This document shows, one piece after another, positions 36,833 through 46,053 of a stretch of DNA of 64,000 nucleotides. Source of the DNA: Gordonia araii NBRC 100433 (GTDB lineage Bacteria; Actinomycetota; Actinomycetes; Mycobacteriales; Mycobacteriaceae); NCBI RefSeq assembly GCF_000241265.1, contig NZ_BAEE01000045.1, forward strand, positions 19,270-83,269. Direction: 5' to 3'. A program made the position numbers and the translations under genes. The stretch's first letter is position 1; each line of letters opens with the position of its first letter. Under the pieces are notes generated by a model. The model was not told the DNA's origin. It saw nothing but the letters and a program-made list of their open reading frames with translations, and did no database searches.

Positions 36833-38224
36833 GTGGCAGTTAAGACTCGAGCCGTCTACCGGTGCAGCGCCTGCGGGCACCAGCCGGCGAAGTGGGTTGG
36901 CCGCTGCCCGGAGTGCGGCGAGTGGGGCACCGTCGACGAAGCCGCCGTCGCGTCGACGAAGAGCCGCTCCGCCGCCAGCGTCGCACCCAGCAGCCCGGCG
37001 AAGCGCCTGACCGAGGTCGGTTCCGAAGCCGCCAGGGTCATCCCCACCGGCATCGGCGAATTCGACCGCGTCCTGGGCCGCGGCGTCGTGCCCGGGTCGG
37101 TGATCCTGCTGGCAGGCGAGCCCGGCGTCGGCAAGTCGACGCTGCTGCTGGAGGCCGCCAAACACTGGGCGCGCGGCGGGCGAAGGGCGCTCTACATCAC
37201 CGGCGAGGAGTCGGCCGGGCAGGTCAGGCTGCGTGCCGAGCGGACCGACGCGGTCGACGAGAACGTCTACCTGGCCGCCGAATCCGACCTGGCAACGGTG
37301 CTCGGCCACGTCGCCGAAGTGGACCCGTCGCTGCTGATCGTCGACTCGGTGCAGACGATGGTGGCCACCGAGTCGGACGGAGTGCACGGCGGCGTCACGC
37401 AGATCCGCGCCGTCACCACGGCCTTGGTGTCGCTGGCGAAGAACAGCGGCGTCGCGGTCATCCTCGTCGGCCATGTCACCAAGGACGGCGCCGTAGCCGG
37501 ACCGCGGTCGCTGGAACACCTCGTCGACGTCGTGCTGAGCTTCGAAGGCGACCGCCATTCTCCGTTGCGGATGGTGCGCGGGATCAAGAACCGCTTCGGC
37601 GCCGCCGACGAGGTGGGCTGTTTCGAGCAGCGCGACAACGGAATCCACCAGGTCACCGATCCGTCGGGGATCTTCTGGCACCAGCGTCAGGGCGACGTCA
37701 CCGGTTCGGCCGTCCTGGTCACGATGGACGGCAAACGCGCCCTCGTCGGCGAGGTGCAGGCGCTGGCGAACGGCACCGACATGGCCAACCCCCGTCGCGC
37801 CGTCTCCGGTTTGGACAGCGCGCGCGTCGCGATGGTGCTGGCGGTGCTGCAAGCCCGCCTCGGCCTGGACAAGATCGGCAAGTCCGAGGTCTACGCGTCG
37901 ACCGTCGGCGGCATGAAGGTCACCGAACCCGCCTCCGACCTGGCGATCGCCATGGCCGTAGCGTCGGTGGTCAAGGGTCGTACGATCCCGTTCACCACCG
38001 TGGCCATCGGCGAAGTGGGCCTCGCCGGGGAGGTACGGCCGGTCAGCGCGCTCACCCGGCGGCTGGCCGAGGCCAAACGGCTCGGCTTCCGTCACGCGGT
38101 CATTCCCGCCGCCGGTGCCGACCGCGAAGACCTGCCGCAGGGCATCCGCATCACCCGCGTCGCGAATCTCGCCGAGGCGGTCGACGCGTGCATGCCCGAC
38201 GGCCGGCCGTCGGTCGACTTCTGA
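36833..38224 (+). CDS. radA: DNA repair protein RadA
   Basis: About 463 residues. The C4 zinc finger CSACG...CPECG (Cys 11, 14, 26, 29) leads into the RecA-like ATPase with Walker [19 protein letters not shown], the RadA motif KNRFG ([10 protein letters not shown]) and the C-terminal Lon-protease-like domain ([20 protein letters not shown]). It moves branches in recombination intermediates. It is encoded beside disA, as in most actinobacteria; DisA binds branched DNA, and RadA regulates it in Bacillus. GTG 36833 or TTG 36830 starts the gene. Confidence 0.97.
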   Translation: MAVKTRAVYRCSACGHQPAKWVGRCPECGEWGTVDEAAVASTKSRSAASVAPSSPAKRLTEVGSEAARVIPTGIGEFDRVLGRGVVPGSVILLAGEPGVGKSTLLLEAAKHWARGGRRALYITGEESAGQVRLRAERTDAVDENVYLAAESDLATVLGHVAEVDPSLLIVDSVQTMVATESDGVHGGVTQIRAVTTALVSLAKNSGVAVILVGHVTKDGAVAGPRSLEHLVDVVLSFEGDRHSPLRMVRGIKNRFGAADEVGCFEQRDNGIHQVTDPSGIFWHQRQGDVTGSAVLVTMDGKRALVGEVQALANGTDMANPRRAVSGLDSARVAMVLAVLQARLGLDKIGKSEVYASTVGGMKVTEPASDLAIAMAVASVVKGRTIPFTTVAIGEVGLAGEVRPVSALTRRLAEAKRLGFRHAVIPAAGADREDLPQGIRITRVANLAEAVDACMPDGRPSVDF

Positions 38225-38227
38225 CCG

Positions 38228-38797
38228 CTACGGACTCGAGTACTTGGCCCACCGCTGATGTTCGTCGGGCCGCTGCGAGTTCGCCACGTGCTCGGAGAAA
38301 TGCTGGCGCGGGTCGATGCCGATGAAAAGGGCCTGGCTGGTGGCGACCGGCTTCGCCTCGCCCGCACCGTCGGGGCCGTCGATATACGCCGCGGAACTCG
38401 TGTAGACCTTGCGGCGCTGCTTGCCGAGGATCGTGGCGGTGAACCGCAACGACGATTCGATCGGGATCGGCTGGGCGAAGTCGATCTCCAGGTGACCGGT
38501 GACCACCGGCACCCCGATGAGCAGCGCGGTCGTGCCCATCACCTCGTCAAACGCCGCGGAGAGGATCCCGCCGTGAATCACGCCGGGGCCGCCCTCCATC
38601 CAGGATGCGACGTTCATCGTCGCCGTCGATCCGAGCCCCTCGCCGGCGGTCACCGTGACGTGCAAACCGTTGACGGCATCGTCGCCGCAGCCGTAGCAGA
38701 GCGCGTGGTGGAACCGGATGGGCTGTCCCGGCGGCGTCGCCTTGGGATGGCGGCTCAAGGGCTCAAGGTCGTCGGGTACTGCGAAACTGCCTCTCAC
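38228..38797 (-). CDS. PaaI-like hotdog thioesterase
   Basis: About 189 residues. It carries the hotdog thioesterase signature GGPGVIHGGILSAAFDEVMG, with the conserved H-G-G after the N-terminal CYGCGDDAVNGLHVTV block (a Cys-rich C-Y-G-C start). LEIDFAQPIPIESSLRFTAT is the second strand pair. It would hydrolyse small acyl-CoA thioesters. GTG 38797 is the natural start; the promoter TAGACT sits about 8 bases in front, so the transcript is probably leaderless. It is divergent from disA and convergent with radA. Confidence 0.85.
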   Translation of the reverse strand: MRGSFAVPDDLEPLSRHPKATPPGQPIRFHHALCYGCGDDAVNGLHVTVTAGEGLGSTATMNVASWMEGGPGVIHGGILSAAFDEVMGTTALLIGVPVVTGHLEIDFAQPIPIESSLRFTATILGKQRRKVYTSSAAYIDGPDGAGEAKPVATSQALFIGIDPRQHFSEHVANSQRPDEHQRWAKYSSP

Positions 38798-38843
38798 AGA
38801 CCGATAGTCTAGTTTCGCCACGCCTACCCGCTGGAGCGCACCC

Positions 38844-39920
38844 ATGACCGCACCGATGTCCGACCTCACCCGGGAGACGCTTGCCCGCGTCGCACCGGGC
38901 ACCCGCCTGCGCGACGGACTCGAGCGAATCTTGCGCGGCGGGACCGGCGCTCTCATCGTCCTCGGCCACGACAAGAACGTCGAGCGGATCTGCGACGGCG
39001 GGTTCCATCTCGACGTCGAATTCGCCCCGACCCGCCTCCGGGAGCTGGCGAAGATGGACGGCGCCCTGGTGCTCTCGACCGACGGCTCCCGGATCGTTCG
39101 GGCGAATGTGCAGCTCATGCCGGATCCGTCGCTGCCGACCGAGGAGTCGGGCACACGGCACCGCGCGGCCGAGCGCACCGCGATCCAGACCGGGTTTCCG
39201 GTGATCTCGGTCAGCGCGTCGATGTCGATCGTGAGCGTCTACGTCGACGGCACCCGGAAGGTCGTCGAGAGCCCCGATCCGATCCTGTCGCGCGCCAACG
39301 TCGCGCTGGCCACGCTGGAGCGCTACCGCTCCCGGCTCGACGAGGTGCTGGGCCAATTGTCGCGCTCGGAGATCGAGGACGACGTCACGCTTCGCGATGT
39401 CATGAGCGTCGCGCAGCGGATGGAAATGGTCCGACGGGTCTCCGACGAGATCGATCTCTACCTGCTGGAACTGGGCACCAACGGCCGACAGGTCCGCTTG
39501 CAGCGCGAAGAGCTCATCAGCGACAACGCCATCATGCGCGAACTGCTGGTCCGCGACTACTACGCGTCGCCGGAGCCTCCGACCATCAAGGAGCTGGAGC
39601 AGGCGCTGACGTCGATCGAGGCGCTCTCCGACGCCGACCTGCTCGACCTGTCGCTCATCGGCCGCTCCTTCGGCTACCCGACGACGGTCGAGGCGCTGGA
39701 CATGGCGATGACTCCCCGCGGATACCGGTTGCTGGCGCGCATCTCCCGATTGCAGTTCGCCCACATCGACCGGCTCGTCGCCAATTTCGGGTCGTTGCAG
39801 GCGCTCCTGGCGAGTAGCGCGGCCGACCTGCAGGGTGTGGAAGGCATCGGCAGCATCTGGGCCAGGCACATCCGCGAGGGACTCTCCCGCCTCGCCGAGG
39901 TGAGCCTCGACCGGTTCTGA
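38844..39920 (+). CDS. disA: DNA integrity scanning diadenylate cyclase
   Basis: A 358-residue protein that makes cyclic di-AMP from ATP. The DAC domain has the D-G-A motif at residues 72-74 (KMDGALVLS) and R-H-R at 105-107 ([11 protein letters not shown]). The central helical linker and the C-terminal helix-hairpin-helix DNA-binding domain ([19 protein letters not shown]) complete it. It probably links DNA integrity to the c-di-AMP signal, as in mycobacteria. ATG 38844 or ATG 38856 can start it. Confidence 0.97.
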   Translation: MTAPMSDLTRETLARVAPGTRLRDGLERILRGGTGALIVLGHDKNVERICDGGFHLDVEFAPTRLRELAKMDGALVLSTDGSRIVRANVQLMPDPSLPTEESGTRHRAAERTAIQTGFPVISVSASMSIVSVYVDGTRKVVESPDPILSRANVALATLERYRSRLDEVLGQLSRSEIEDDVTLRDVMSVAQRMEMVRRVSDEIDLYLLELGTNGRQVRLQREELISDNAIMRELLVRDYYASPEPPTIKELEQALTSIEALSDADLLDLSLIGRSFGYPTTVEALDMAMTPRGYRLLARISRLQFAHIDRLVANFGSLQALLASSAADLQGVEGIGSIWARHIREGLSRLAEVSLDRF

Positions 39921-39992
39921 CGTCGTTCACGCGCCGCGATTACGGTCGCGCGACACCGGCCGAGGGCGCGGGAACGGAACGGTGGAGCGAGA

Positions 39993-40769
39993 TCAGGGCT
40001 GCTGGGCCGGTGCGACGACGTTGAAGGTGATCGGCGCGGACTCCCGCTCGCCGATCTTGCCGATCGCGCGGTAGGCGCCGGGCGGAATCGGCTCGCGCGG
40101 GGTCTTGCAGCCGGGAGTGCTCGTCGTCCCCGACCACGTCACCGTGTCGCGCTCCTGCTGACCGGGCTGGAAGGCCACGTTGCGCACCGTGCGCAGCGGC
40201 GAGCAGTCCCGCGCCGTCCACAGCGTGCGCGTGCCGTCCAGCGACCGCACGACGACGTTCTGGGCTGCCTTGCCGATGTCGCGGGTGCACTCGGTGAGCC
40301 CGCCATTGGTCACGGCGATGGTGAATACCGGCTGGTCACCGACCTTGTAGGTCGACTTGTCGGTGTACAGCACCACCGAAAGGCTCTGATCGGTGCACAG
40401 ATTCTGCGCCGGAACTCCCGCCGCGGCGTCGGTCGGCTGAACCGGGCCCTGCGGAGCGGGCGCAGCCTCGCCGGGCTGCTGTTGCTGGGGTGCCGGGTCA
40501 CCGCCCTGCGGCGCCGCCTGATTGTTGTCGGGGTTGTTCTGCTGCTGTCCGCCGGCCTGATTGTTCTCGCCCGGCTGCGCGGGCGGCTCCTTCGGCTCCG
40601 GGGCGGGAGCGGAACTCGTGGCGGCGACCTGCTGATCGTCGGGGGATGACGGCAGCGCCGAGATGATGAGCGCGACGACCAGTCCCACGAACGCCAGAGC
40701 ACCGACACCGGCGACGATGCGCCGACGCCAGTAGATCTCTGGCGGCAAAGGGCCCTGTGGTTCGATCAC
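39993..40769 (-). CDS. Membrane-anchored protein with Gln/Pro/Asn-rich stalk
   Basis: A 258-residue protein. One helix (residues 17-39) anchors it. A stalk of about 85 residues rich in Pro, Gln, Asn and Ala (for example GQQQNNPDNNQAAP) leads to a domain of about 130 residues with paired cysteines (NLCTDQSL, LTECTRDI, ARDCSPL, TPGCKTP), which looks like a disulphide-stabilised beta domain. It corresponds in position to Rv3587c, whose function is unknown. It probably stands in the cell wall. Confidence 0.75.
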   Translation of the reverse strand: MIEPQGPLPPEIYWRRRIVAGVGALAFVGLVVALIISALPSSPDDQQVAATSSAPAPEPKEPPAQPGENNQAGGQQQNNPDNNQAAPQGGDPAPQQQQPGEAAPAPQGPVQPTDAAAGVPAQNLCTDQSLSVVLYTDKSTYKVGDQPVFTIAVTNGGLTECTRDIGKAAQNVVVRSLDGTRTLWTARDCSPLRTVRNVAFQPGQQERDTVTWSGTTSTPGCKTPREPIPPGAYRAIGKIGERESAPITFNVVAPAQQP

Positions 40770-40864
40770 ACTCCCACGCTAACGGCCCCCGACTACCTGA
40801 CCGATGAGGCTATCCGGCGTGTCGCAATACTGCCGCTGATCACAGCGAACGCGGCTGCGGGCCG

Positions 40865-41518
40865 CTACACCTCGTCGGGCTCGGCCGGCTGGTCGTCGAC
40901 GTCACCGAGAACGTCGCGCAGCGCGACGCGACCGTCGGCCAGATGGTAGGTCAACCCGAGGATCGCGACCTCGCCGCTGTCGACGCGCTGACGGATCAAC
41001 TGGCTGCGCTGCATCAGCAGACGCCCCGTCTCGACGACGTGCTCGGCCTCGAACTCGTCCAGACGCGTCTTGCCTTTGGCCCGCGCCGAGAGGATCGACG
41101 GTCCGACGCGTTCGATGATGTCGCGGATGTAGCCGCCGGGGATGGTCAGATCGTTGAGCGACGCGACGGTCGAACCCACGGCGCCACAGGAGTCATGGCC
41201 GAGAATGGCGATGAGCGGAACGTGCAGGAGTTCGGTCGCGAACTCCAGCGAACCGAGCACCGACGAGTCGATGATGTGGCCGGCGGTACGCACGACGAAC
41301 ATGTCGCCCAGCCCCTGATCGAAGATCATCTCGGCGGCGACCCGCGAGTCGGAGCAGCCGAACAGGACCACGTTGGGCGCCTGCCCTGCGGCGAGGACCG
41401 CGCGGTGGTCGATACCCTGGTTGGGATGCTCCGGTTTACCAGCCACGAATCGTTCATTCCCGGCCTTGAGGTTCGCCCAGGCCTGGGCTGGCGTCAATCG
41501 TTGTGAGGCTGCGGACAT
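40865..41518 (-). CDS. Beta-class carbonic anhydrase
   Basis: A 217-residue zinc enzyme that converts CO2 and water to bicarbonate. It has VLFGCSDSRVAAEMIFDQGL (first Cys ligand with the Asp-Arg dyad) and AILGHDSCGAVGST (His and second Cys ligand). This corresponds to CanB (Rv3588c). ATG 41518 overlaps the mutY start region on the opposite strand. CATACT at 41526-41531 (minus strand) lies seven bases ahead of the start, so the message may be leaderless. Confidence 0.95.
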   Translation of the reverse strand: MSAASQRLTPAQAWANLKAGNERFVAGKPEHPNQGIDHRAVLAAGQAPNVVLFGCSDSRVAAEMIFDQGLGDMFVVRTAGHIIDSSVLGSLEFATELLHVPLIAILGHDSCGAVGSTVASLNDLTIPGGYIRDIIERVGPSILSARAKGKTRLDEFEAEHVVETGRLLMQRSQLIRQRVDSGEVAILGLTYHLADGRVALRDVLGDVDDQPAEPDEV

Positions 41519-41528
41519 GGGATTGAGT

Positions 41529-42407
41529 ATGCCACCGGGGCCGATCCTGGCCTGGTTCGACGTCCACGAACGGGACCTGCCGTGGCGCCGCGACGAGGCG
41601 ACCGCCTGGCACATCCTGATCAGCGAGTTCATGCTGCAGCAGACACCCGTCTCGCGCGTGCTCGGGCCGTGGCGAGAATGGGTGACCCGCTGGCCGACTC
41701 CCGCGGATATGGCCGCCGCCAGCGGCGCCGACGTGCTTCGGGCGTGGGGCAAGCTCGGCTATCCGCGACGGGCGCAACGGCTGCACACCTGCGCGAAATC
41801 GATTGCGGCACAACACGACAACGTCGTGCCCGACGACGTGGACGCGTTGCTCGCACTGCCCGGCGTCGGCGAGTACACCGCGCGGGCGGTGGCCTGCTTC
41901 GCCTACGGCCGCGCCGTTCCCGTCGTCGACACGAATGTGCGCCGCGTCATCGCGCGCGCCTGTCACGGCCGGGCCGACGCTTCCACGGCGCGGCGGTCCG
42001 ATCTCGACGACGCTTCGGCGATCGCGCCGCGCAGCGCCGACGGCGAACCGGCACCGACGGCGCCTCGCTTCTCGGCGGCGCTGATGGAATTGGGCGCCCT
42101 GGTCTGCACGGCCCGCAACCCGCGCTGCGACGCCTGCCCGATCGTCGGGTCCTGCGCGTGGGTGGCCGCCGGACGACCCGCCTCGACCGAACCGCGCAAA
42201 CGCGTGCAGCGCTACGAGGGCACCGACCGACAGGCGCGCGGACGACTGCTCGACGTGCTGCGCGACCGGACCGGCCCGGTCGAGCGGGACCGGCTCGACG
42301 CCGCGTGGCCGGCCGACCCCGGCCAGCGGGCCCGCGCGCTGGATTCGCTGCTCGTCGACGGATTGGTCGAGATCACCGACGACGGCCTGTTCCGGCTCGG
42401 CGGCTGA
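41529..42407 (+). CDS. mutY: A/G-specific adenine glycosylase MutY
   Basis: About 292 residues. The helix-hairpin-helix is LPGVGEYTARAVACFAYGRA with the catalytic Asp in PVVDTNVRR, the catalytic Glu in SEFMLQQTPVSR, and the iron-sulphur loop Cys-x6-Cys-x2-Cys-x5-Cys (CTARNPRCDACPIVGSC). It removes adenine opposite 8-oxoguanine. The C-terminal MutT-like domain is reduced to about 90 residues, as in mycobacterial MutY. ATG 41529 is preferred; an ATG at 41517 would overlap the opposite gene's start codon. Confidence 0.96.
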   Translation: MPPGPILAWFDVHERDLPWRRDEATAWHILISEFMLQQTPVSRVLGPWREWVTRWPTPADMAAASGADVLRAWGKLGYPRRAQRLHTCAKSIAAQHDNVVPDDVDALLALPGVGEYTARAVACFAYGRAVPVVDTNVRRVIARACHGRADASTARRSDLDDASAIAPRSADGEPAPTAPRFSAALMELGALVCTARNPRCDACPIVGSCAWVAAGRPASTEPRKRVQRYEGTDRQARGRLLDVLRDRTGPVERDRLDAAWPADPGQRARALDSLLVDGLVEITDDGLFRLGG

Positions 42408-42446
42408 TCACTCCTCCCGCACGAATCGTCAGTTCCCGACGCGATC

Positions 42447-43253
42447 TCATCGGGAAGTGCGGATCGGTGCGGGAGGAAGGGCCGAGAGGAAGGCTTCGAC
42501 CGCGCCCCGGAAGAACTCCGGCGCGTCGTCGTGAATCAGGTGGCCGGCGCCGGGCGCGACGACGTGCTGAGCGTTGACGTTGCGCAGCGCCATCGCCGCC
42601 ATCTGGCCGGGCGGGGTGACGGTGAAGCCGGCTTCGAGGACCAGTGCCGGCACCTCCACCCGCTCCCACGCCGACCAGTAGTCGCGGCGCCCCCATTCGT
42701 CGGCGATGGAGATGAACACGTCCAGGTCGCCGTGCAGGCGCCCATCGTCGAAAGCTTCGTAGAAGTAGCGGCCCGCGACCTCGCCGAAGAGTTCCTGCGC
42801 GTGTTCGACGGAGGTGAACCGGTCGGGCCACGTCTCGAACCACGGCGTCCAGTTGCGCGTCGTCTGACCGCGAAAGTCGGGCGCCATGTCTTCGACGACG
42901 ATGCCGCGCACCAGGTCGGGATGCTTCGCGGCGGTACACCACGCGTGCAATCCGCCCATCGAGTGGCCGATCAGGACCGCGGGGTCGTCGCGACCGGTGA
43001 GCCGCCCGATGCGCGCCAGGACGTCGGCGATGTCGTCGACGAAACGCTCGGTGGCCATCTCGTCGGGCTCGACCTTCGTCGACGGCGGTATCGGACCGGT
43101 GTGCCACGCCGCGTCGACGGTGAAGACGCGTCCGTAGCGCCGCAGCCAACCGACCTGTCGCGACCAGGTGCGCCCGCGGCCCATCAATCCGTGCAGCAGC
43201 AAGATGGGCGGGCCGTCGCCCCCGTGATCGGTCAGCGAGTCGGAGTCGGTCAC
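42447..43253 (-). CDS. Alpha/beta hydrolase (Rv3591c-like)
   Basis: A 268-residue alpha/beta hydrolase. It has ILLLHGLMGRGRTWSRQV (oxyanion region), the elbow VLIGHSMGGLHAWCTAAK with Ser113, an acid in the EAGFTVTPP stretch, and the His in APGAGHLIHDDAPEF. The substrate is unknown. GTG 43253 starts the gene. It is divergent from mhuD, with 130 bases between, and its place matches Rv3591c. Confidence 0.88.
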   Translation of the reverse strand: MTDSDSLTDHGGDGPPILLLHGLMGRGRTWSRQVGWLRRYGRVFTVDAAWHTGPIPPSTKVEPDEMATERFVDDIADVLARIGRLTGRDDPAVLIGHSMGGLHAWCTAAKHPDLVRGIVVEDMAPDFRGQTTRNWTPWFETWPDRFTSVEHAQELFGEVAGRYFYEAFDDGRLHGDLDVFISIADEWGRRDYWSAWERVEVPALVLEAGFTVTPPGQMAAMALRNVNAQHVVAPGAGHLIHDDAPEFFRGAVEAFLSALPPAPIRTSR

Positions 43254-43383
43254 GGTTGAGACTGTAGCCCGGCCCGCGCGTCATGATTTCGGTCATCCAG
43301 CGTCGATCGGCGCAGCACGGGCGAAACGATGCTGGAGGCGATGGTCCCTGTCGAGTGAGCGTCGGCGCAGCTAGGGTGGGGTC

Positions 43384-43701
43384 ATGGCAGTAGTCAAGAT
43401 CAACGCGATCAGCATCCCCGAAGGCGCGGGCCCCGAGTTGGAGAAGCGCTTCGCCAACCGCGCGCACACCGTCGACGGGTCGCCGGGCTTCCTGGGCTTC
43501 CAGTTGCTGCGCCCCACGAGCGGCGAGGACCGGTACTTCGTCTACACGCAGTGGGAGTCCGAGGAGGACTACCAGAACTGGGCCAACGGCGACGCACGGG
43601 CCGCGCATGCCGGCGAGCGCAAGGGCAACACCGTCGCGTCGGGCGCGAACCTCCTCGAGTTCGAGGTGGTCATCGACGCGAAGCCGGCGTCGGCGCAATA
43701 A
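43384..43701 (+). CDS. mhuD: Heme-degrading monooxygenase MhuD
   Basis: A 105-residue protein with the exact length of mycobacterial MhuD and the same key residues: Asn7 (KINAI), Trp66 (YQNWANG) and His75, the heme ligand (ARAAHAGER). The stretch GFLGFQLLRP is typical. It degrades heme to mycobilin and frees iron without carbon monoxide. A TAGGGT box (43372-43377) lies six bases ahead of the ATG, so the message is probably leaderless. No heme importer is encoded next to it. Confidence 0.95.
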   Translation: MAVVKINAISIPEGAGPELEKRFANRAHTVDGSPGFLGFQLLRPTSGEDRYFVYTQWESEEDYQNWANGDARAAHAGERKGNTVASGANLLEFEVVIDAKPASAQ

Positions 43702-43711
43702 CGCACTCCTC

Positions 43712-44374
43712 GTGACGCAGCCGGTCCGCGATGCCTACGCATCGCGGGTAGCCGAATACATCCAGGTCTGCGGGACCATCGAGACGGCCGACCCGCGCGA
43801 CCGCGACCTCGTCGCCTCATGGGCGCGCGACATCGACGGTCCTATCGTCGACGTCGGGTGCGGCCCTGGCCAGTGGACCGCGTTCCTTCACGACGACGGC
43901 GCGAGCGTTGTCGGGGTCGATCCGGTTCCCGAGTTCATCGACGAAGCACGCCGGCGCTATCCCGACGCGCATTATGCGGTCGGTCGCGCCGGGGCACTCG
44001 ACTTCCCGCCGGGGTCGAAGGCCGGGATCCTCGCCTGGTTCTCGTTGATTCACGTCGATCCCGCCGCCCTCGACCCCGTGCTCGACGATGTGGCGCGCGT
44101 GCTGAAGCCGGGCGGGCGGCTGCTGGTCGGCTTCTTCGAAGGCCCGGAACTCGTCCGGTTCGAGCACAAGGTCTACCCGGCCTGGTACTGGCCAACGGCC
44201 GACCTGACCCGACGGCTCGACGCCGCCGGCTTCTCGGTGGTCGAGACCCGCACTCGAATGGACCCCGCCTCGACCCGCAGCGGGGGTTCGATCAGCGCCG
44301 TGCTGCGGGCGCGCGACGACGCGACGCACCCGCGGCGACGATCTGATCCTCCGTCACCCCTGGTCGATAAGTAG
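43712..44374 (+). CDS. Class I SAM-dependent methyltransferase
   Basis: A 220-residue methyltransferase. Motif I is IVDVGCGPGQWTAFLHDDGA, post-I is GVDPVPEFIDEARRRYPDAH, and post-III ends in VLKPGGRLLVGFFEG. The substrate is unknown. The gene starts at GTG 43712, 10 bases after the mhuD stop, and so is probably in the mhuD transcript. Its stop overlaps the KstR site in front of the aldehyde dehydrogenase gene. Confidence 0.85.
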   Translation: MTQPVRDAYASRVAEYIQVCGTIETADPRDRDLVASWARDIDGPIVDVGCGPGQWTAFLHDDGASVVGVDPVPEFIDEARRRYPDAHYAVGRAGALDFPPGSKAGILAWFSLIHVDPAALDPVLDDVARVLKPGGRLLVGFFEGPELVRFEHKVYPAWYWPTADLTRRLDAAGFSVVETRTRMDPASTRSGGSISAVLRARDDATHPRRRSDPPSPLVDK

Positions 44375-44385
44375 AACGTGTTCTA
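44372..44385 (+). promoter_or_regulatory. KstR-like operator 1 (aldehyde dehydrogenase gene)
   Basis: The sequence TAGAACGTGTTCTA matches the KstR consensus TNNAACNNGTTNNA and is a full palindrome except its central pair. It lies 41 bases ahead of the aldehyde dehydrogenase ATG and covers the stop codon of the methyltransferase. A TAGTAT box (44384-44389) overlaps its end, which fits repression at the promoter. Confidence 0.8.
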
Positions 44386-44426
44386 GTATCGGAGGTGAAC
44401 CAGATCACCTACCTTGGAGCACACGC

Positions 44427-45920
44427 ATGACCGAGACCGCTACCGCAGCCGACACCCTCGTCGGAAGCGGTGACCAGCCCAATCTGTTCATCGGCGGCAA
44501 GTGGGTCGCTCCGCACTCCGCCAAGCGAATCGACGTGATTTCGCCGTCGACCGGCGAGAAGGTCGGATCGGTTCCCGACGGCGACACCGCTGACGTCGAC
44601 GCCGCCGTCAAGGTCGCGCGCGAGTCCTTCGACGCCGGCATCTGGCGGTCCAAGACTCCCGCTGAGCGCGCGGCGGTGTTGCGCCGTGCCGCCGAACTCA
44701 TCAACGAGCGCTCCGCCGACATCACCGGCCTCATCTCCGCCGAGATGGGTGCCTCGGCCAGCGATGTCGCGACACTGCAGCAGCTCCCCGGCACCGGCGT
44801 CCTGAACGCCTACGCCGACGCCGCCGAGGCGTACCAGTGGGAGGAGAAGCGCACCGGGCTGTTCGGCGAGAGCCTCGTCGTCCGCGAGCCCGTCGGCGTC
44901 GTCGGGGCGATCATCGCGTGGAACGTCCCGCTGTTCCTCATCTGCAACAAGCTGGGGCCGGCTCTCGCCGCGGGTTGTTCGATCGTGCTGAAGCCCGCAC
45001 CCGAGACCCCGCTCGACTCGAACCTGCTCGCCGAGATCTTCACCGAGGCCGGCGTCCCCGAGGGTGTGCTCTCGGTGGTCACCGGCGGCCTCGAAGCCGG
45101 CCAGGCCCTCGTCGAGCACCCCGACGTCGACAAGATCACCTTCACCGGCTCCACCGCTGCCGGCCGCATCATCGCGTCACGCTGCGGCGAACTGCTCAAG
45201 CGCTGTTCGCTGGAAATGGGCGGCAAGTCGGCGGCCATCGTCCTCGACGACGTCGACCTGCCGTCGAGCATCCACATGCTGGTCTTCTCCGGGCTGCTCA
45301 ACAACGGCCAGGCCTGCGTCGCGCAGACCCGTGTGCTGGTGCCGCGCTCCCGCCACGACGAGATCGTCGATGCGATGGTCGAAACCGCCAAGACCTTCAC
45401 GCCGGGTGTTCCCAGCGATCCGGAGGCCAAGCTCGGGCCGATCATTACCGAGAAGCAGCGCACCAAGGTCGAGGGCTACATCGAGAAGGGCAAGTCCGAG
45501 GGAGCCACCGCGGTGCTCGACGGCGGGCGCCCCGAGGGTCTCGACTCGGGCCACTTCGTCGCACCGACGATTTTCACCGGCGTCACCAATGACATGACGA
45601 TCGCCCGCGAGGAGATCTTCGGCCCGGTCATCTCGGTGATCGCCTACGACACCGTCGACGAGGCCATCGCGATCGCCAACGATTCCGACTACGGCCTCGC
45701 CGGTTCGGTCTGGACCTCCGACATCGCGCGCGGCGTCGAGATCGCCAAGCAGGTGCGCACCGGCACCTACGGCATCAACTGGTACGCCATCGATCCGGCG
45801 TCGCCCTTCGGCGGCTACAAGAACTCCGGCATCGGCCGGGAGAACGGTCGGGAGGGATTGGAGTCCTACCTCGAGCACAAGTCGATCCTGATGCCGATGG
45901 GCTACTCGTCGCAGAGCTGA
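44427..45920 (+). CDS. NAD(P)-dependent aldehyde dehydrogenase
   Basis: A 497-residue ALDH. The cofactor segments are VGAIIAWNVPLFLICNKLGP and FTGSTAAGRIIASR, the active-site Glu lies in LEMGGKSAAIVL, the Cys nucleophile in NNGQACVAQTRVLVP, and the late block EEIFGPVISVIAYDT follows. It is a normal-length, soluble enzyme. A KstR-type site in its promoter suggests it oxidises an aldehyde from sterol breakdown, for example at C26 or C27 of the side chain; that role is inferred. GGAGGTG and TTGGAGC lie in the leader. Confidence 0.92.
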   Translation: MTETATAADTLVGSGDQPNLFIGGKWVAPHSAKRIDVISPSTGEKVGSVPDGDTADVDAAVKVARESFDAGIWRSKTPAERAAVLRRAAELINERSADITGLISAEMGASASDVATLQQLPGTGVLNAYADAAEAYQWEEKRTGLFGESLVVREPVGVVGAIIAWNVPLFLICNKLGPALAAGCSIVLKPAPETPLDSNLLAEIFTEAGVPEGVLSVVTGGLEAGQALVEHPDVDKITFTGSTAAGRIIASRCGELLKRCSLEMGGKSAAIVLDDVDLPSSIHMLVFSGLLNNGQACVAQTRVLVPRSRHDEIVDAMVETAKTFTPGVPSDPEAKLGPIITEKQRTKVEGYIEKGKSEGATAVLDGGRPEGLDSGHFVAPTIFTGVTNDMTIAREEIFGPVISVIAYDTVDEAIAIANDSDYGLAGSVWTSDIARGVEIAKQVRTGTYGINWYAIDPASPFGGYKNSGIGRENGREGLESYLEHKSILMPMGYSSQS

Positions 45921-45949
45921 TCCCTTTCGATTCGCCGGCTGCGCCCGCC

Positions 45950-46052
45950 TGGGCACAGTCGGCGAATTCTTTGGTCCACTCGGCAAAGGTCAGGTGCCCA
46001 CTCGGCGTGGGTGAGGTGCCCACTCGGCGGGGGTGAGGTGCCCAGTCGGCGG
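45950..46052. repeat. Tandem repeat array, diverged member of the 21-22 bp family
   Basis: Units of about 22 bases, with cores TGGGCACAGTCGGCG, TGCCCACTCGGCG (twice) and TGCCCAGTCGGCG, lie between the aldehyde dehydrogenase gene and the end of the downstream minus-strand gene. The first unit read on the minus strand, AATTCGCCGACTGTGCCCAG, is a close match to the third unit at 60251. The array is in the gap between two convergent genes and ends right at the stop of the minus-strand gene. Confidence 0.85.
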
Positions 46053-46053
46053 G

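Noticed and set aside
36698..38095. A 465-codon minus-strand frame
   Set aside because: Opposite radA with its full set of motifs.
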